Program-made: the position numbers and the translations under genes
The notes under the pieces: model-generated
Databases searched by the model: none
Told to the model about the DNA's origin: nothing
What the model saw: only the letters and a program-made list of their open reading frames with translations
Part shown: piece by piece, positions 1 through 12,014 of the stretch
Position numbering within the stretch: the stretch's first letter is position 1
How the letters are laid out: each line of letters starts with the position of its first letter
Source of the DNA: Warburgia ugandensis
Taxonomy: Eukaryota > Streptophyta > Magnoliopsida > Canellales > Canellaceae
Assembly: GCA_035236585.1 (NCBI GenBank)
Contig: CP141137.1
Span: 48,320,057-48,384,056, forward strand
Reading direction: 5' to 3'
DNA: 64,000 bases

Positions 1-1883
1 AACAAAAGATCAAGATGATCATTGGAAGTCCCACATCCAACAGCCCATGAAGGGAAGGAAATACATGAGACATAAACGTGACGACAGACAAGCAGTCCCA
101 ATCGGTAGCGAAACATTAACCCTCACCTATGTTTGGGTCAAATGATGAAACTCACGGGTAGAATTGAAGGGAAGCACGTCATGGAATACGTGAAATCTAC
201 ACACCTGCATCTGAATTCCTTCCCTAGCGAAAATATCTGCCACCTTATTAACATCCCTAAGCACGTGAGAAGGGGCAAAACTTGTCATGAGGTACTTCCT
301 CGATAGAGTCCAAGATGTTGATATGTCTCCATGGGGATTCACCATTTTTGGAGATCCAACAGGTAACCCCATTGGAATGCCTTACATAATGAAATGCTCC
401 TGGCCCAACCAAGATAAGGAACTCCGTCATTTTCGCAGCGGCTTGAATTTTAGCATCAATGGAAACCATCTTCCAATCTAGCCACAAATTCAAACATCTT
501 TTGATCCTGAGAGTCCCTGGTGGCTACACCCATGCCATTGTGCTCCGGGGCACCATTAGCTGAGACATCAAAGTTACCTTTAAGCCACTCATTCGGAGGG
601 GTTTCCCACTTAGCGTGCATGCTTTTAAAAGCATTATTTGAGCAGGTGACAATGGACTCCCAATTTGTAGATATATGTTTGATTGAGTAATTGCGGAATT
701 CAAGATATTTGCCGCCCACGGTGCCGCTAATCTTCTGATTCTTTTAGCAATAGTGACCCTCGGAGCACACTTGTTTTTTAAAATACGACAATTCCTCTCT
801 TTTCAGATCATCCAAATAGTGGCAAGAGTGCGACTTTGAACAAGATCTTCATTTTCCAAGAACCCAATTTTACCTTCCATTGGAGAAGTTCGTGCACCGA
901 CTCTGGAAAAACCCAACGAATATGGAACCACCCAAGAACCTGGTTCCAAATCTTAGTCACTTCCAAACAATGCATGAGGAAGCGACCAATTGTTTCACCA
1001 CTATTCTTGCACATGACACACCTAGGGGCCAGTTACCTTCCCCTTCTTTGAAGATTATCAACTATGAGAATCCTAACCATGACAATAGTCATAAAAAACA
1101 CATTGACAGTTAAAGGAATAGAGGAGGTCCACACCTTGTTATGATGAAAGATTGGATTGTCCAAGTTATCCAATTTTTTGTAGTACTCTTTGACTACCAT
1201 TTTTTACAGTACTATTTGACTAAAAACCCCTGAGTTGGCGTGAAACTAAATTATCTTATCTTCTTCAGGTGCTCTTCTTTTCACCTGTAGGAGTACGTTG
1301 AGGAGATGTTGGAACTATCCTTCTTCTGAATGTCGAACTGGTCTTTCGAGATGGAAATCCCAAGAAATTCCATTCTGATTTTGCACCTAGAATTGTTGGA
1401 AGGTGCCTGTTTTAGATTGGTGATACGATAAAACCTTCGGAATCTGTTTTTAAGCCGCTGGTCCCCAATCCGCAAGTCTTGCCAAAATTGAATAGAAGAC
1501 TCATTTCGCATGTGAACCTACAGCCAGACTCCACCTTATCAATGAGCCTAGAAATATTCCTCCAAGCCGTAACCGAAGTCTTGCATGACTAGAACCTGCA
1601 ACCCAACCGTTACTATGCTCCCCATATTTTTCTGCAATAACCTCTCTCCAAAGCATATTTTGATCCTTTCCAAACCCCCAACGCATTTGTCAAGGAGGGC
1701 CTCATTCAACATCTTCTCAATCCCCATACCACCATTTACCTTAGGCTTACAAACAAGGTTCCATCTAACCCGGGGTTGGCCAATCTCATCATTTCATTAG
1801 AAGTTTCTTTGAATTGCTTCCAGCTTTTGATGACTTTTGCTAGGCATTTGAAAACCGAAAATGAGAACACTGGGATGTTACTA
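1..1883 (-). pseudogene. L1-type LINE ORF2, 3' portion (RT tail, zf-RVT, RNase H)
   Basis: Read on the minus strand, broken frames give the end of a plant L1-type LINE ORF2. The RT tail has KLEAIQRNF near 1830-1800, LWREVIAEKYG near 1650, and IQFWQDLRIGDQRL near 1490-1440, which matches the usual 'FW.D.W.G...L' block. A zf-RVT-like zinc-binding segment (CKNSGETIGRFLMHC, near 1010-965) follows, then an RNase H domain (PPNEWLKGNFDVSANGA near 600, LRDVNKVADIFAREG near 260-215). Coding signal stops at 127; positions 1-126 look like 3' untranslated sequence. Stops and frameshifts in every block mean it is dead. In plant L1 elements these domains prime and copy the element RNA at the target site. 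The upstream parts of the same type of element lie at 19045-19375 and 26617-29985, so this is probably the 3' end of one LINE split by later insertions. About 1 kb of central RT is absent. Confidence 0.85.
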
Positions 1884-1912
1884 CACTACCATACACAAGG
1901 ATTTTAAAGTCG
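1884..1912 (+). repeat. Left terminal inverted repeat of the CACTA element
   Basis: The sequence starts CACTACCATACACAAGG and runs into TTTTAAAGTCGCC, joining directly to the subterminal repeats. Sequence on its left is clear LINE RT coding, so the boundary is sharp. No clean partner exists at the right end. Confidence 0.75.
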
Positions 1913-1959
1913 CCATATTGACCATTGACTTCATAAATATTTTACAATTTGGTCAGAAA

Positions 1960-2510
1960 TAAATGCCTTTAAAAATGTAGACTTAAGAAGTCGTTTAATT
2001 GTAAACGACTTTAAAATTTTAGGGCAAAGAGGAAAATTTCTGCAAGGACTTTGAAATTCATTTGCAATTAAATAACTTCAAAAGTTAGTCACTTTTGAAG
2101 TTGTTTAAGCTAAGCAATTTTAAAAGTCAATAACTTTTGAAGTCGTTCAGTCTAAGTGACTTTAAAAGTATGCCAATAAATTTGGCGAGAAGATTATTTT
2201 ACACTAGAATGGACTTTTAAAGTCGTTTAACTCTAAACGACTTCATATGTCAATAACTTTAGAAACTGTTTAGTCATAAACGACTTTAAAAATTAGTTAC
2301 TTTTGAAGTTGCTTGAGTCAAGCAACTTCAAAAGTCCATTCCTACATATACTTAATGACTTTAAAAAATAGTAACTTTTGATGTCGCTAGTCAAACGACT
2401 TTAAAAGTCTATTGCTGCATATACTTAATGATTTTAAAAAATAGTAACTTTTGAAGTCGTTTAGTCTTAAAAAACTTCAAAAGTTACTATTTTTTAAAGT
2501 CGTTTAAAGC
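1960..2510. repeat. Left subterminal repeat array of the CACTA element
   Basis: Many copies of an imperfect palindrome occur in both orientations, built from ACTTTTGAAGTCGTTTA and its complement TAAACGACTTCAAAAGT, spaced about 35-60 bp. The same motif recurs at 6190-6290, 10250-10375 and 18520-19040 and in no other part of the window. In En/Spm elements such subterminal repeats bind the TNPA-type protein; that role is inferred here from position and family. Confidence 0.85.
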
Positions 2511-2516
2511 CCTTCA

Positions 2517-2527
2517 TATATAAATAG
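2517..2527 (+). promoter_or_regulatory. TATA box of the CACTA promoter
   Basis: TATATAAATAG lies 7 bp after the last left subterminal repeat, the position where En/Spm elements carry their promoter. Transcription would run rightward into the leader at about 2550 and on toward TNP2. The call rests on motif and position only. Confidence 0.5.
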
Positions 2528-2970
2528 CTGACTACATATTATTTTTTCCTATTTCCTATTCTTCTCATGGATAGCAGGATGGCTTCCTCCTTTAGTCCTT
2601 ATGCTTCTCTCTTTTTACCTTCTTGCTTTCCATTTTGGACATTTTGATTGTTTGTGTCATGACAAAAATTATAAGTAAACCATAACTTCCTTTTATCACA
2701 ATTTGCTTTCTCGTTACTAACTTTCTCTGTGTTCAATTTGTAGATCACGAGGGTTTTCTCACTACAAATGATGGGGTTAAGAAGTTTGTTAGATCGTCTT
2801 GATTTCGTGAAAATCGTATGATTTCATTGCAAATGACAATCGCTTCTCTCTCTAACCCTCACTATTAGAGAAACAGAGAACGTTATGATTTGTGGTTCTC
2901 ATCTAAAATTAAGGTTTGATGAAGAATGGTGGTTATAACATCAACTTTTGACCAAGAAAATTGCAAGACA
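2528..2970 (+). other. CACTA leader region, no gene recognised
   Basis: Sequence between the proposed promoter and the nested LTR. It has T-rich stretches with possible splice acceptors (for example TTTGTAGATCACG near 2740) but no reading frame that can be assigned. It is probably 5' untranslated leader or intron of the transposase transcript, cut off by the LTR insertion at 2971. Confidence 0.35.
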
Positions 2971-5889
2971 TGTTAAATGTTTAATTTTGGCTAAAAGACC
3001 CATAGTTTAACATTTAATTAGACCATCTAACTCTTTAATTTAATAATTTTTAAGATAAAATATAAAAATTAGCTCAAATTGACCATCCAACAGTAAATTG
3101 TCAAAATTAACAATCAGATGATCAATTGAGCTAAGTGGATGCCTAATATGTGGTTTAAATGACTCTAATCTAGTCTTTGATTTTGCAGATCAACTAAAGA
3201 AGGGTTGGATGACTTAGATTCAATCTCAACGGTGCAGATCAGTTTGAAGATCATTAAGACAAGAGGGATGAAGGGTTCCTAAAAGAAGAAGGTTTCTTAA
3301 TGGAAGAGGAGTCCTAATTTGGAAGATGAGAAAGTTTCCCAATAGGAATCTACCTCTTCAAGGAAAGAATTTGAGGAAAATAAGGAAGTGGAAAGATTAT
3401 AAAGAGGGGGAACTGTAGGAAGTTTTGGGGAGTTTTGGAGTTGTTTAGTTGTTTTCTTTTAGTCTCTTTTGCTTGTCACTTTCCTCTTCCTTGTTTGTTT
3501 GGAGTTTCCCTTGTTTACTCATCTCTCTTTCACGTTCACAAACTAGATGACCTAGTTTTTTTTATTGCATCATCCACCGCACCCCTACACCATACCAACT
3601 CCCCAAGTTCCTATTCCATTGTCACACAACTCATCATCCATCTCCCTCTCATTTACATCACTCAAACACCCAACCTCCACTGCCACACCACTCTCTCTCT
3701 CTAGTATCTTCCTCTTCAGCCCTACATCCATCACACCTCTTTCCCCACCACTCACAAGCCCAAATAAAAAAAAAAAACAGATGCCCAGGCGACGTCTAGC
3801 CATGTGATAGCCATCTCTCCATTGGCCAAGGTGTCTTTGCTCCAGGCTCCTCTACTCCCATCTACCCTCCACCCATCTCCTATTTGCTACTTCAAGGTCT
3901 AGCACCTTCACGCCCTTCTCTTCAAGTTGGTACTAGATGACACCCAGAAAGGGCGTCATTTTTCTCTCACTGGACGAGCACAACACCAACTAGGAGCTCC
4001 CTCATCACAAACCAGACGATACCCCATTCTAGATCAAGGCCACCCAGTACAACCAGTCTAGTGGGACGCCCCATCCTCATAAAAGGCATTGTTTGCCACT
4101 TAGCCCAGGCATCTGCACATCTTCGATTACTCCATCTTCTCCAACTAGCAAACTCTGTTTGACGAAAATTTTTTGGGAAGTTTAGGGCAAAATTCCAAAT
4201 TTTCCCTTGAAAGATTATTTTAATTTACAATCCATGTCCTATTACTATTACTATTTGCATTTTATGTTATTCCAGTTTTAGTTATTCACATTATGTGTTA
4301 TTCCGTTCCTGTTTAAACAAATCAAAGGTTCTAATTTAACCATGGAAAACTTCTAAATTCTTGTTTGTTTTAATTCAAATTTTTAATTAATTTTTGAAAC
4401 TTGTTTTTAGGATAGTTACTTATTGAATTGTTATTCCTGATCTTCAAATTGGGTTCTGAAAAAAGATCCAAGCCATTAAATCTTAAATTTCATAATTAGA
4501 TTAGATCTCTAAAAATTTGAAGAATCTTACTCCTCTCTTTCACGTTCACAAACTAGACGACCCAGTTTTTTTTACTCCCCAAGTTCCTATTCCATTGTCG
4601 TGCAACCCATCATCCATCTCCCTTTCATTTACATCACTCAAATACCCAGCCTCCACTGCCACACCACTCTTTCTCTCTAGTATCTTCCTCTTTAGCCCTA
4701 CATCCATCGCACCTCTTTCCCCACCACTCACAAGCCCAGATCCAAAAAAAAAAAACGATGTTAGGCAACGTCTAGCCGTGCGACGGCCATCTCTCCATCG
4801 GCCAAGGCATCTTTGCCCAGGTTCCTTTGCTCCCATCTGCCCTCCACCCATCTCCTATTTGCTACTTCAAGGTATAGCACCTTCACCCCTTCTCTTCAAG
4901 TTGGCACTAGATGACGCCCAGAAAGGGCGTCGTTTTTCTCTCACCGAATGAGCACAACACCGGCTAGGAGCTCCCTCATCACTGCATGAACAAACTACGC
5001 CCATTCCAGATGAAGGCCGCCCAGCACAGCCAGTCTAGTGGGACACCCCATCCTCAGAAAAGGCATCATTTTCCACTTAGCCTAGGCGTCTGCACATCTC
5101 TGGTTCCTCCATCTTTTTCGGCCGACAAACTTTGTTTGACGAAAAATTTTTGGGATGTTTTGGGCAAATTTCCAAAATTTCCCTTGAAAGATTATTTTAA
5201 TTTACATTCCATGTCCTGTTACTATTACTATTTGCATTTTATGTTATTCCAGTTTTAGTTATTCACGTTCTGTGTTTTTCTATTTATGTTTAAACAAATC
5301 AAAGGTTCTAATTTAACCATGGAAAACTTCTAAATTCTTATCTATTTTAATTCAGAATTTCAATTAATTTTTAGAACTTATTTTTAGGATAGTTTTCTAT
5401 TGAATTGTTGTTCCTGATCTTCAAATTGTGTTCTGAAAATAGATCTAAGTAATTAGATCTTAAATTTCTTAATTAGATTAGATCTCTAAAAATTTGAAGA
5501 ATCTGACAAATTCCTCCGTCAAATCATTAATTCAGGACATGTTGAATGTAGTGATGGAGGTTGATCAAAGTTTGGGATTCCCAAAGTGAAGAAATTGGAC
5601 AGCACTTAAGATAGGGAATTAGATTTTTCTTAATTTCCTCTAGTTTTAGTTTAGTTAAGGTTTTATTGTTTCTTTTTCTGTTTTTTCTGGAATTAGACCT
5701 CTGGAATTTCACTGTTAAACTGAAGATGAAGTCTGATTTCTTTCTATTAATTTTTATTAATTAATTTAATTTTAAATAATTAAATTTTATTAAAAACTCC
5801 AAAATCTTAAAGCGCATCCCTGTAGGATCGACCTGTACTTGCATTAGCTATACTATAATAGCCTGTGCACTTGCAAAAAATAATCAGCA
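2971..5889 (+). mobile_element. Solo LTR (2.9 kb) with internal tandem duplication
   Basis: This unit is homologous along its length to the solo LTR at 56417-58320. It begins TGTTAAATGTTTAATTTTGG (the other begins TGTTACGTGTTCAATTTTG). The middle is pyrimidine-rich, and the last 130 bp contain the phrase CCCTGTAGGATCGACC shared with the other copy. It ends ...AATCAGCA, where the other ends ...AATCAACA. The flanking 5-mers AGACA (2966-2970) and GGACA (5890-5894) match at 4 of 5 bases, as expected for an LTR-retrotransposon target duplication. No internal coding region is present, so it is a solo LTR. It is 1 kb longer than its relative because of the duplication at 3515-5504. The 'CCCTGTGGGATCGACC' type of LTR end is reminiscent of Athila-like gypsy elements, but the lineage is not proven. 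Confidence 0.75.
3515..5504 (+). repeat. ~1-kb direct tandem duplication inside the solo LTR
   Basis: Copy A (3515-4526, 1012 bp) and copy B (4527-5504, 978 bp) run head to tail. Both start TTACTC.CTCTCTTTCACG, carry the same pyrimidine-rich block and an A-run, and end AAAAATTTGAAGAATCT. Copy A has an extra stretch near 3570-3595. The sister LTR at 56417-58320 has one copy only, so the duplication arose in this copy or its sublineage. Short frames here on either strand are low-complexity and not genes. Confidence 0.85.
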
Positions 5890-5890
5890 G

Positions 5891-5922
5891 GACACACACA
5901 CACACTCTCTCTCTCTCTCTCC
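5891..5922. repeat. (AC)n(CT)n microsatellite at the LTR junction
   Basis: A run of AC dinucleotides passes directly into CT dinucleotides next to the right target duplication of the solo LTR. Confidence 0.85.
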
Positions 5923-6673
5923 ATAGAATAGGTATCACCTGAATACTAAGAGGCCAGATTTTGATATAAAAAAAGTGCATATTTGTTCCTTGATCTTGTA
6001 TTAATAAGATCTAATAATATGTAACATTTGATATATGTAACATTGGATGTAATTAAAAAATAATTTGATTTCCTTGTTCACGTATTTGTTTATGTATATA
6101 TATTATAAATGCTTATGTTTGTAAAATCGAATTCATTATGTATTTATGTAAGATATTATAATGTATAAAAATCAAATAAATATATATTTAAAGTAAAATT
6201 TAGAAATTTTTTAAAGTTGTTTGCTATAATGACTTTAAAAGTCAGCACTTTTAAAGTCATTTATAATAAATGCCTTCAATTGTATGAGTCTGTTTTAAGA
6301 GTTATTTCATCAACTTTTTCCTTGCTTTTTTAGACTGTGTTCATGATCTATACCTAAAAACTAAGCCTAATTTTTGTTTGATTACCCTCAACCAAAACTT
6401 ACCTTGGAATTGGAACAACATTAACAAAAATTAGGGGTCGATATTGATTGTTGAGTGTTGGCTAGTATCTCTTTCTTTGTCACGTATGTATTATGCATAT
6501 TTGAATGTGTATGTCATATTTTTCTTTTTTCATTGTTAATTAAAAAATTTCATGAAATGTAGTTATTTCAAATGCTTCTAATTCTTGTATACCTAGTGTT
6601 TAATAAAATGCCAAACCTAATCTTTTTATGTCTTACAAGTCTCCACGTAGATTTGCTTCAATTTCTTGTGATA
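5923..6673 (+). other. CACTA sequence between solo LTR and TNP2, with subterminal-type repeats
   Basis: AT-rich sequence. At 6190-6290 it holds three or four copies of the subterminal motif (AAAGTTGTTT, GACTTTAAAAGTCAGC, TTTTAAAGTCATTTA). The rest shows no gene and is likely upstream or intronic sequence of TNP2. Confidence 0.5.
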
Positions 6674-9600
6674 ATGGACAAATATGCTTGGATGACTGCG
6701 ATAAGAATATCAAAAGAATATGAGGAGGTAATAGAAAATTTCATAGAATTTGCACTTAAGGTAGGTGTTGATTGTAATCTCATGCATTGTCTATGCTCAA
6801 AATGTGAAAACTTGAAAAAAGTAACTGTAGGTTTGTTCATAGAACACTTCTGCCTCAATGGAAGAAGCTACCACTCATGGATTTGGCATAGAGAAGAACT
6901 TTCATATATGATGACTTCTACGATGACCTTGAAGAATTTCACAATACATTAGAGGAAGTTAATAAGCCATTATATCCTGAGTGTAAAGATTATACTAAGT
7001 TGTCTGTAGTGGTAGAACTTTACAACATGAAATCAAGATTTGCTTTTTTAGATCAAAGTTTTATAGAAGTCTTAAAAGTAGTGGGTAAGATGGTACCGAA
7101 GCATAATAAATTGGTAAGATCCACATAGGAGGCAATGAAAACCCTAGATGCTTTAGGTTTGAGGTATGAGAAGATACATGTGTGTCCTAATGATTGAATC
7201 TTGTATAAGAAGGAGTACAAGGATAGAACTACATGCTCAACTTATGGACAATCAAGATGGAAGTTAAAAGAAGAATTCAACTAAGACAAGTACAGATGTT
7301 CTTGCAAAGATTCTATGGTACTTCTCCTTATTCTAAGGTTGAAAAGAATGTTCCGTATAATAGAAACAATGAAGAAATTAGTATGACATGCCAAGGATAG
7401 AGTAGCTAATAGGTTTTCATGCCATTCACTAGATAGCTTAACATGAAAACTTATAGACTTCATGTGGCCTAATTTTGGTGAAGAATCTAGAAACCTATGA
7501 CTTGCATTATCTACAGATGGGATTATTCCTCATAGTTTTATAAGTAGTAAGTATAATTGTTGGGCCATTATATTAGCTTGTCCTTCTCCCACCATCTCTA
7601 TGCATGAAGAGGAAGTTCATGATGCTAACTATGTTGATATTATGTCAAAAGCAGCTAGGGAATATCATTGACATGTACTTGTCTTCCTTGATCAATGATT
7701 TTGAGATATTATGAGACGTAGGTGTTGAAGCATATGACACATACATGATAGAGTTGTTTACCCTAAAGGCTATCCTATTGTGGACAATAAAAGACTTCCC
7801 TACATGCGATGTTTTGTCTAGATGCACCATGAATGGATGCACTGCTTTTACTATCTGTAGTGATGAAACATGTGTTGTACAACTTTAAAATGGTAGGATA
7901 ATGGCACTCCTTAGGCACAGAAGATGGTTATGCAAAGACCGTCTATATTATTTTAAGAAAGGAAATTTTAAAGGTAGAGTAGAGATAAGGATACCTCCAA
8001 AGATGTTGATAGGACAACAAGTATTGGAGCAGGTTGTAAACATTAATGTTTTGTCAAGAAAGAAGAAATCAAGTAAAGGTGTAGGTAAAAGTAATTGTAG
8101 AAGTTGTTGGAAAAAGAAATCAATATTCTTTCAGTTGGCATACTGAAAATCACTGCATCTACGCCATATGCTTGATGTCATGTACATTGAGAAGAATGTG
8201 TGTGAAAGCTTGATTGGTATCTTGCTTAATATCCCAGGAAAAACAAATGATGGACTTGTAACTCAAATGGATCTTATGAAGATGGGTTTGAGGAGGAGGT
8301 TGCATCAAGAGGATGGGGGCAGTAGAGGAACATACCTGCCCAAGGAAATTTATATGCTCAATAGAGAGGGGAGGAGAATAATGTGTAAAATCCTATTGGA
8401 GCTCAAAATCCCAGACAGCTACTCTTCAAACTTTAAAAACATTGTCTTCATGAAAATGCTGAAATTGTTGGGGAAGAAGTCCCATGATTTTCATGCATTG
8501 ATGCAACAACTCCTACCATAGCAATACGTAAGGTGTTATCAGAGAAAGTTAGGGGAGCTATTACAAAATTCTACTACTTTTTTAATGCTTTGTGGAAGAA
8601 GGTGGTGAATGTTTCAAAATTATAAGAAATATAAGGTCATCTAGTGATAACTTTATGTAAGCTTGAGAAAATCTTTCCACCATCCTTCTTTGACATCATG
8701 GTAAACTTAATAGTACACCTAACTGATGAGATCAAACTTTGTAGGGTAGTTTACTTACTTTAGATGTAACCATTTGAGAGGTACATGAAAATTTTAAAAG
8801 GATATGTACACAATCACAATTGGCCAGAGGGGTGTATAGCCGAATGTTATATTACAGAGGAAGTAGTGGGGTTTTACATAGAGTACTTAGGAGGAGTGGG
8901 TGCGATTGGAATCCCAAGAAAGAAATAATCAGTTAAATTTCATGATCCCAAGGTTGGTGAACCTCTATCAAGTAGTCATGTATCGACCATTGACTATAAA
9001 GAATGGGACCAGGTGCAACTTTGTATTGCTAAATGTTGATGAACTCTAACCGTACATTGAGTAAGTTGATCATGCATGCACTTATATAAAATTTAATTAT
9101 TGATGGTAATATTTTCTTTGATCACTTTATTAATTTGTGTGTATGTAAGTAGTGAACACATGGATGTACCTAAGGCAAAGAATCCAAGTAATGCAAAGAA
9201 ATAGAAGTGGCTAAAATTTGAGCATTGTCACTCTTTCAATAATTAGTTGCGTAAGAAGGTAAAATGAAAGAATTCTCACTTAATATTAATAAACTACATT
9301 ATGTATATATATATATATATAATCTTACTTAAGCCTACTTAAATGTGTATACACAAATTCAAGGTCTGTGAGAAGTAGCAGGTAACGGTATATTCGAAAC
9401 CTTGGTTAGATGGCAGTGAGACTACAACCAGAAGTAATAAAATATGTCGGATATGCTATCAATGGTTATTGCTTTTAGACGAAAGACCTTGATAACACAA
9501 AAGTGTATCATAATAGTGGAGTTAGCTTAGTTTCCAATGCTATATTTTTTCTGTTCAAAGGATAGCAGGCCAATAGTGGCAGATGATATTTATTATAAGG

Positions 9601-9990
9601 TTATAAGAGAGATATGGGCCTTGGATTATACTTTCAAAACTATGGTTCTGTTTAAGTACGATTGGGTGGAGCATAACAAAGACAACATCAAAACTCATGC
9701 CCATGTATTGACATTGGTTAACCTCAACAGGATTAGTTATTAAAATGATCAATTTACTTTGGCATAGCAAGCAAAACAAGTATTTTACATGCCAGACAAA
9801 CATGATAAGACATGGTCAACTATTTTATCATCCTATTAGAGGAATTTTTATGTTGAAGATGACCTAGGAGATACTGAAATAGATTACCCTTCTATTACTA
9901 AAGCAATCCCATCAATCGAAGTAGTACTAGGTGATAATGAGGATTATGTGCATGACAATGGTGAGAAGGGTGATTGGGCTTGAAAACTAA
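6674..9990 (+). pseudogene. TNP2-type CACTA transposase, decayed
   Basis: Blocks of a plant TNP2 transposase appear in the right order but are broken by many stops and frameshifts. The likely start is the ATG at 6674 (MDKYAWM), which opens the Transpos_assoc domain with its Cys pairs (HCLCSKC, near 6790). Transposase_21 sequence follows at 6960-8500, including LGLRYEKIHVCPND near 7160-7195 and LDVMYIEKNVCESLIGILLN near 8170-8230. Next is a DUF4218-like region at 8520-8900 (KSHDFHALMQQLLP, PFERYMKILKGYV, EGCIAECYI). A DUF4216-like C-terminus lies at 9540-9990 (DDIYYKVIREIWALDY, QAKQVFYMPD). In intact elements this protein cuts the CACTA ends. Subterminal-type repeats flank the block on both sides. 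It cannot encode a full protein now. Confidence 0.9.
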
Positions 9991-10021
9991 ATGTAGTTGG
10001 ACTATATGGATTGTTTTAGTG

Positions 10022-10240
10022 AGTTACAATATATATATATATATATATAATTCCATATTTATAATTAACTCTTTTTTCATGAGCTATATGGATTGATAAG
10101 TGAGCTATATGTATGTACTAACATAATATATATATATATATATATAATTCCATATATATAATTAACTCTTTTTTCATGAGCTATATGGATTGATAAGTGA
10201 GCTATATGTATGTACTAACATAATATATATATATATTGAA
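10022..10240 (+). repeat. 97-bp tandem duplication between AT microsatellites
   Basis: Two nearly identical units share CTTTTTTCATGAGCTATATG, starting at 10071 and 10168 (period 97 bp), each bounded by an (AT)n run. Slippage or unequal exchange between the AT runs would explain it. Confidence 0.85.
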
Positions 10241-10249
10241 TTAAAAATA

Positions 10250-10375
10250 ATTTATAAAGTCATTTAGTATAAACAACTTTAAAAGATGTTACTTTAAAGT
10301 CATTTAGCGCTAAACAACTTTAAAAGGATACATTATTAAAGTCATTTACAGTAAACAACTTCATTACGTACAACC
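10250..10375. repeat. Internal copy of the CACTA subterminal repeats
   Basis: Three copies of AAAGTCATTTA...TAAACAACTTTAAAAG lie just 3' of TNP2. Together with 6190-6290 they bracket the TNP2 gene, separate from the outer arrays. Confidence 0.7.
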
Positions 10376-11069
10376 AAATTTAGCACCAAAAATGATAAAC
10401 CAAATTAATTGATCATTATGCGACATCTTTGATTTTTAAATAATAATTTACAAAAATTTTGAATTATGTGAAATTAGAGTTAAAAGAAAATAATTTTGAA
10501 TTCTCAATTTTTAGAGTTCTAGAAATTTAAAATTTTATAGACATCAAATTTGATGTTAATACCTCAACATTGTGATTGTAATTGGAAAAATAATTCCAAC
10601 AACACTAAGTTTACTAAAATTGAAATTCAGACAAATACATTTTGATTTTCTTTAAAAGGGCAATTTGGTAAATTAACATAATAGGCCCCACTTGTAAAAT
10701 TTTGAGAATTGAGTGGCTCTCATTATTATTTTTCTATAATTATATAACTAAATAATTAAGTAGCAAAAATAATATAATTTTTAAGTGTAAAATTTTATAT
10801 AATTAAATATATTCAATAAATAAAGAAGGGGGCCATTTTAATAATGGCACGCCCTCCCAATTAATACTCTTTAATTGAAAAAAAAGAAAGAACAAACCAA
10901 GTCTATTCTCAAAAACCCAACAGGAAAGGAAAAGCCCTAGTAGTATTAGCTTGGAGAGAAGAAAGGAAAGGGAAGAGAGGGGAGAGGATGAGAGGAGCAA
11001 ATGATGCCAGATCAATGCCATTCGATGCTGATCAACGATGCTTAGACTGGTAGGTATAACTAAAGAAAA

Positions 11070-11720
11070 CCAAAGAAGGGGTGAGAATAAAGAGGAGAAG
11101 AAAAAGAGGAAGAAGGAGAAAGTGGAGAAGGAGAAAGAGGAGCCAATCCATGCCTCTGGTGCTATTCAACGACAACGACGCCCAGACCGGTGGGTGAAGG
11201 TGAGAAAAACTTGATGGTGAGAAGAAGGGGGAGAAGACAAAGAAGAAGAAGGGGAAAAAAGAGAAGAAGAGAGGAAAAGAGGAGGAGAAGGGGGGGTCGA
11301 CCAAGCCACTATGAAGGCTCAGATTGGTGTGCACAGGTGAGAAAAATCCAATAGCTAGAAGAAGGGGGAGGAGAAAAAGAGGAAAAGAAGAAGGGAAAAA
11401 GGAGAGGAAGAGAGGAGGAGGAGGGGCCGACCAAGCCACTGGCAACTGACAATGTCGATGACATCCAAACCAGTGCTCAAAGGTGAGAAAAACCCAATAG
11501 TGAGAAAAAGGGGAGAAGAAAAAGAGGAAAAAGAAGGGAAAGAAGGAGAGGAAAAGAGGAGGAGAAGGAGGGTCTGAATAGAGCACCATTTGACCAGGCC
11601 AATGTCAACCAGGCCACTGACACCAATGATACCCAAAACCTCGTGCAAGTGCAAATATTTGATTTGACAAAAGAAGGGGGAGAAGAAAGAGGAGGAAAGG
11701 AAAAAGAAAGCTTTTATATG
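11070..11720 (+). repeat. Purine-rich (GA/GGA) block with ~140-bp imperfect repeats
   Basis: Nearly pure purine on the plus strand. Three imperfect units each hold a GA-rich run followed by phrases such as GACCAAGCCACT and GGTGAGAAAAA. The complementary strand gives long Ser/Phe/Pro-rich open frames that are a by-product of the composition, not genes. Confidence 0.8.
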
Positions 11721-12014
11721 TAGATATTCTAAATCTAGTTCATGGTTTTGATGGATTTGTGCATGGATGAGTATGATTGGAATGTTTCAAATTTCGTTAG
11801 GATATATGAGCATGATTTGAGTAGATGAGATGTGATTCTGTTAGAATGAGATGCATGTTTTATTAAGGACTAGCTAAAGAGGATATTGATTAGGCTGTCC
11901 TAGCATGTTTTATTATGTTAAATGGTATAAATGCATAAAATGGACGATATATAAGCAAACCTACCATGATGCATGATTTAAACTTGCAAATTACATGAAA
12001 TAAAGTAACCTAAA

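Noticed and set aside
3435-4951. Ser/Pro/His-rich frames on both strands.
   Set aside because: Both copies fall in the tandem duplication of the solo LTR; the pattern is compositional.
11032-11654. Long minus-strand open frames rich in Ser, Phe, Pro and Leu (185 aa and 99 aa).
   Set aside because: They are the complement of a GA-rich low-complexity block; openness is due to composition and no domain is recognisable.
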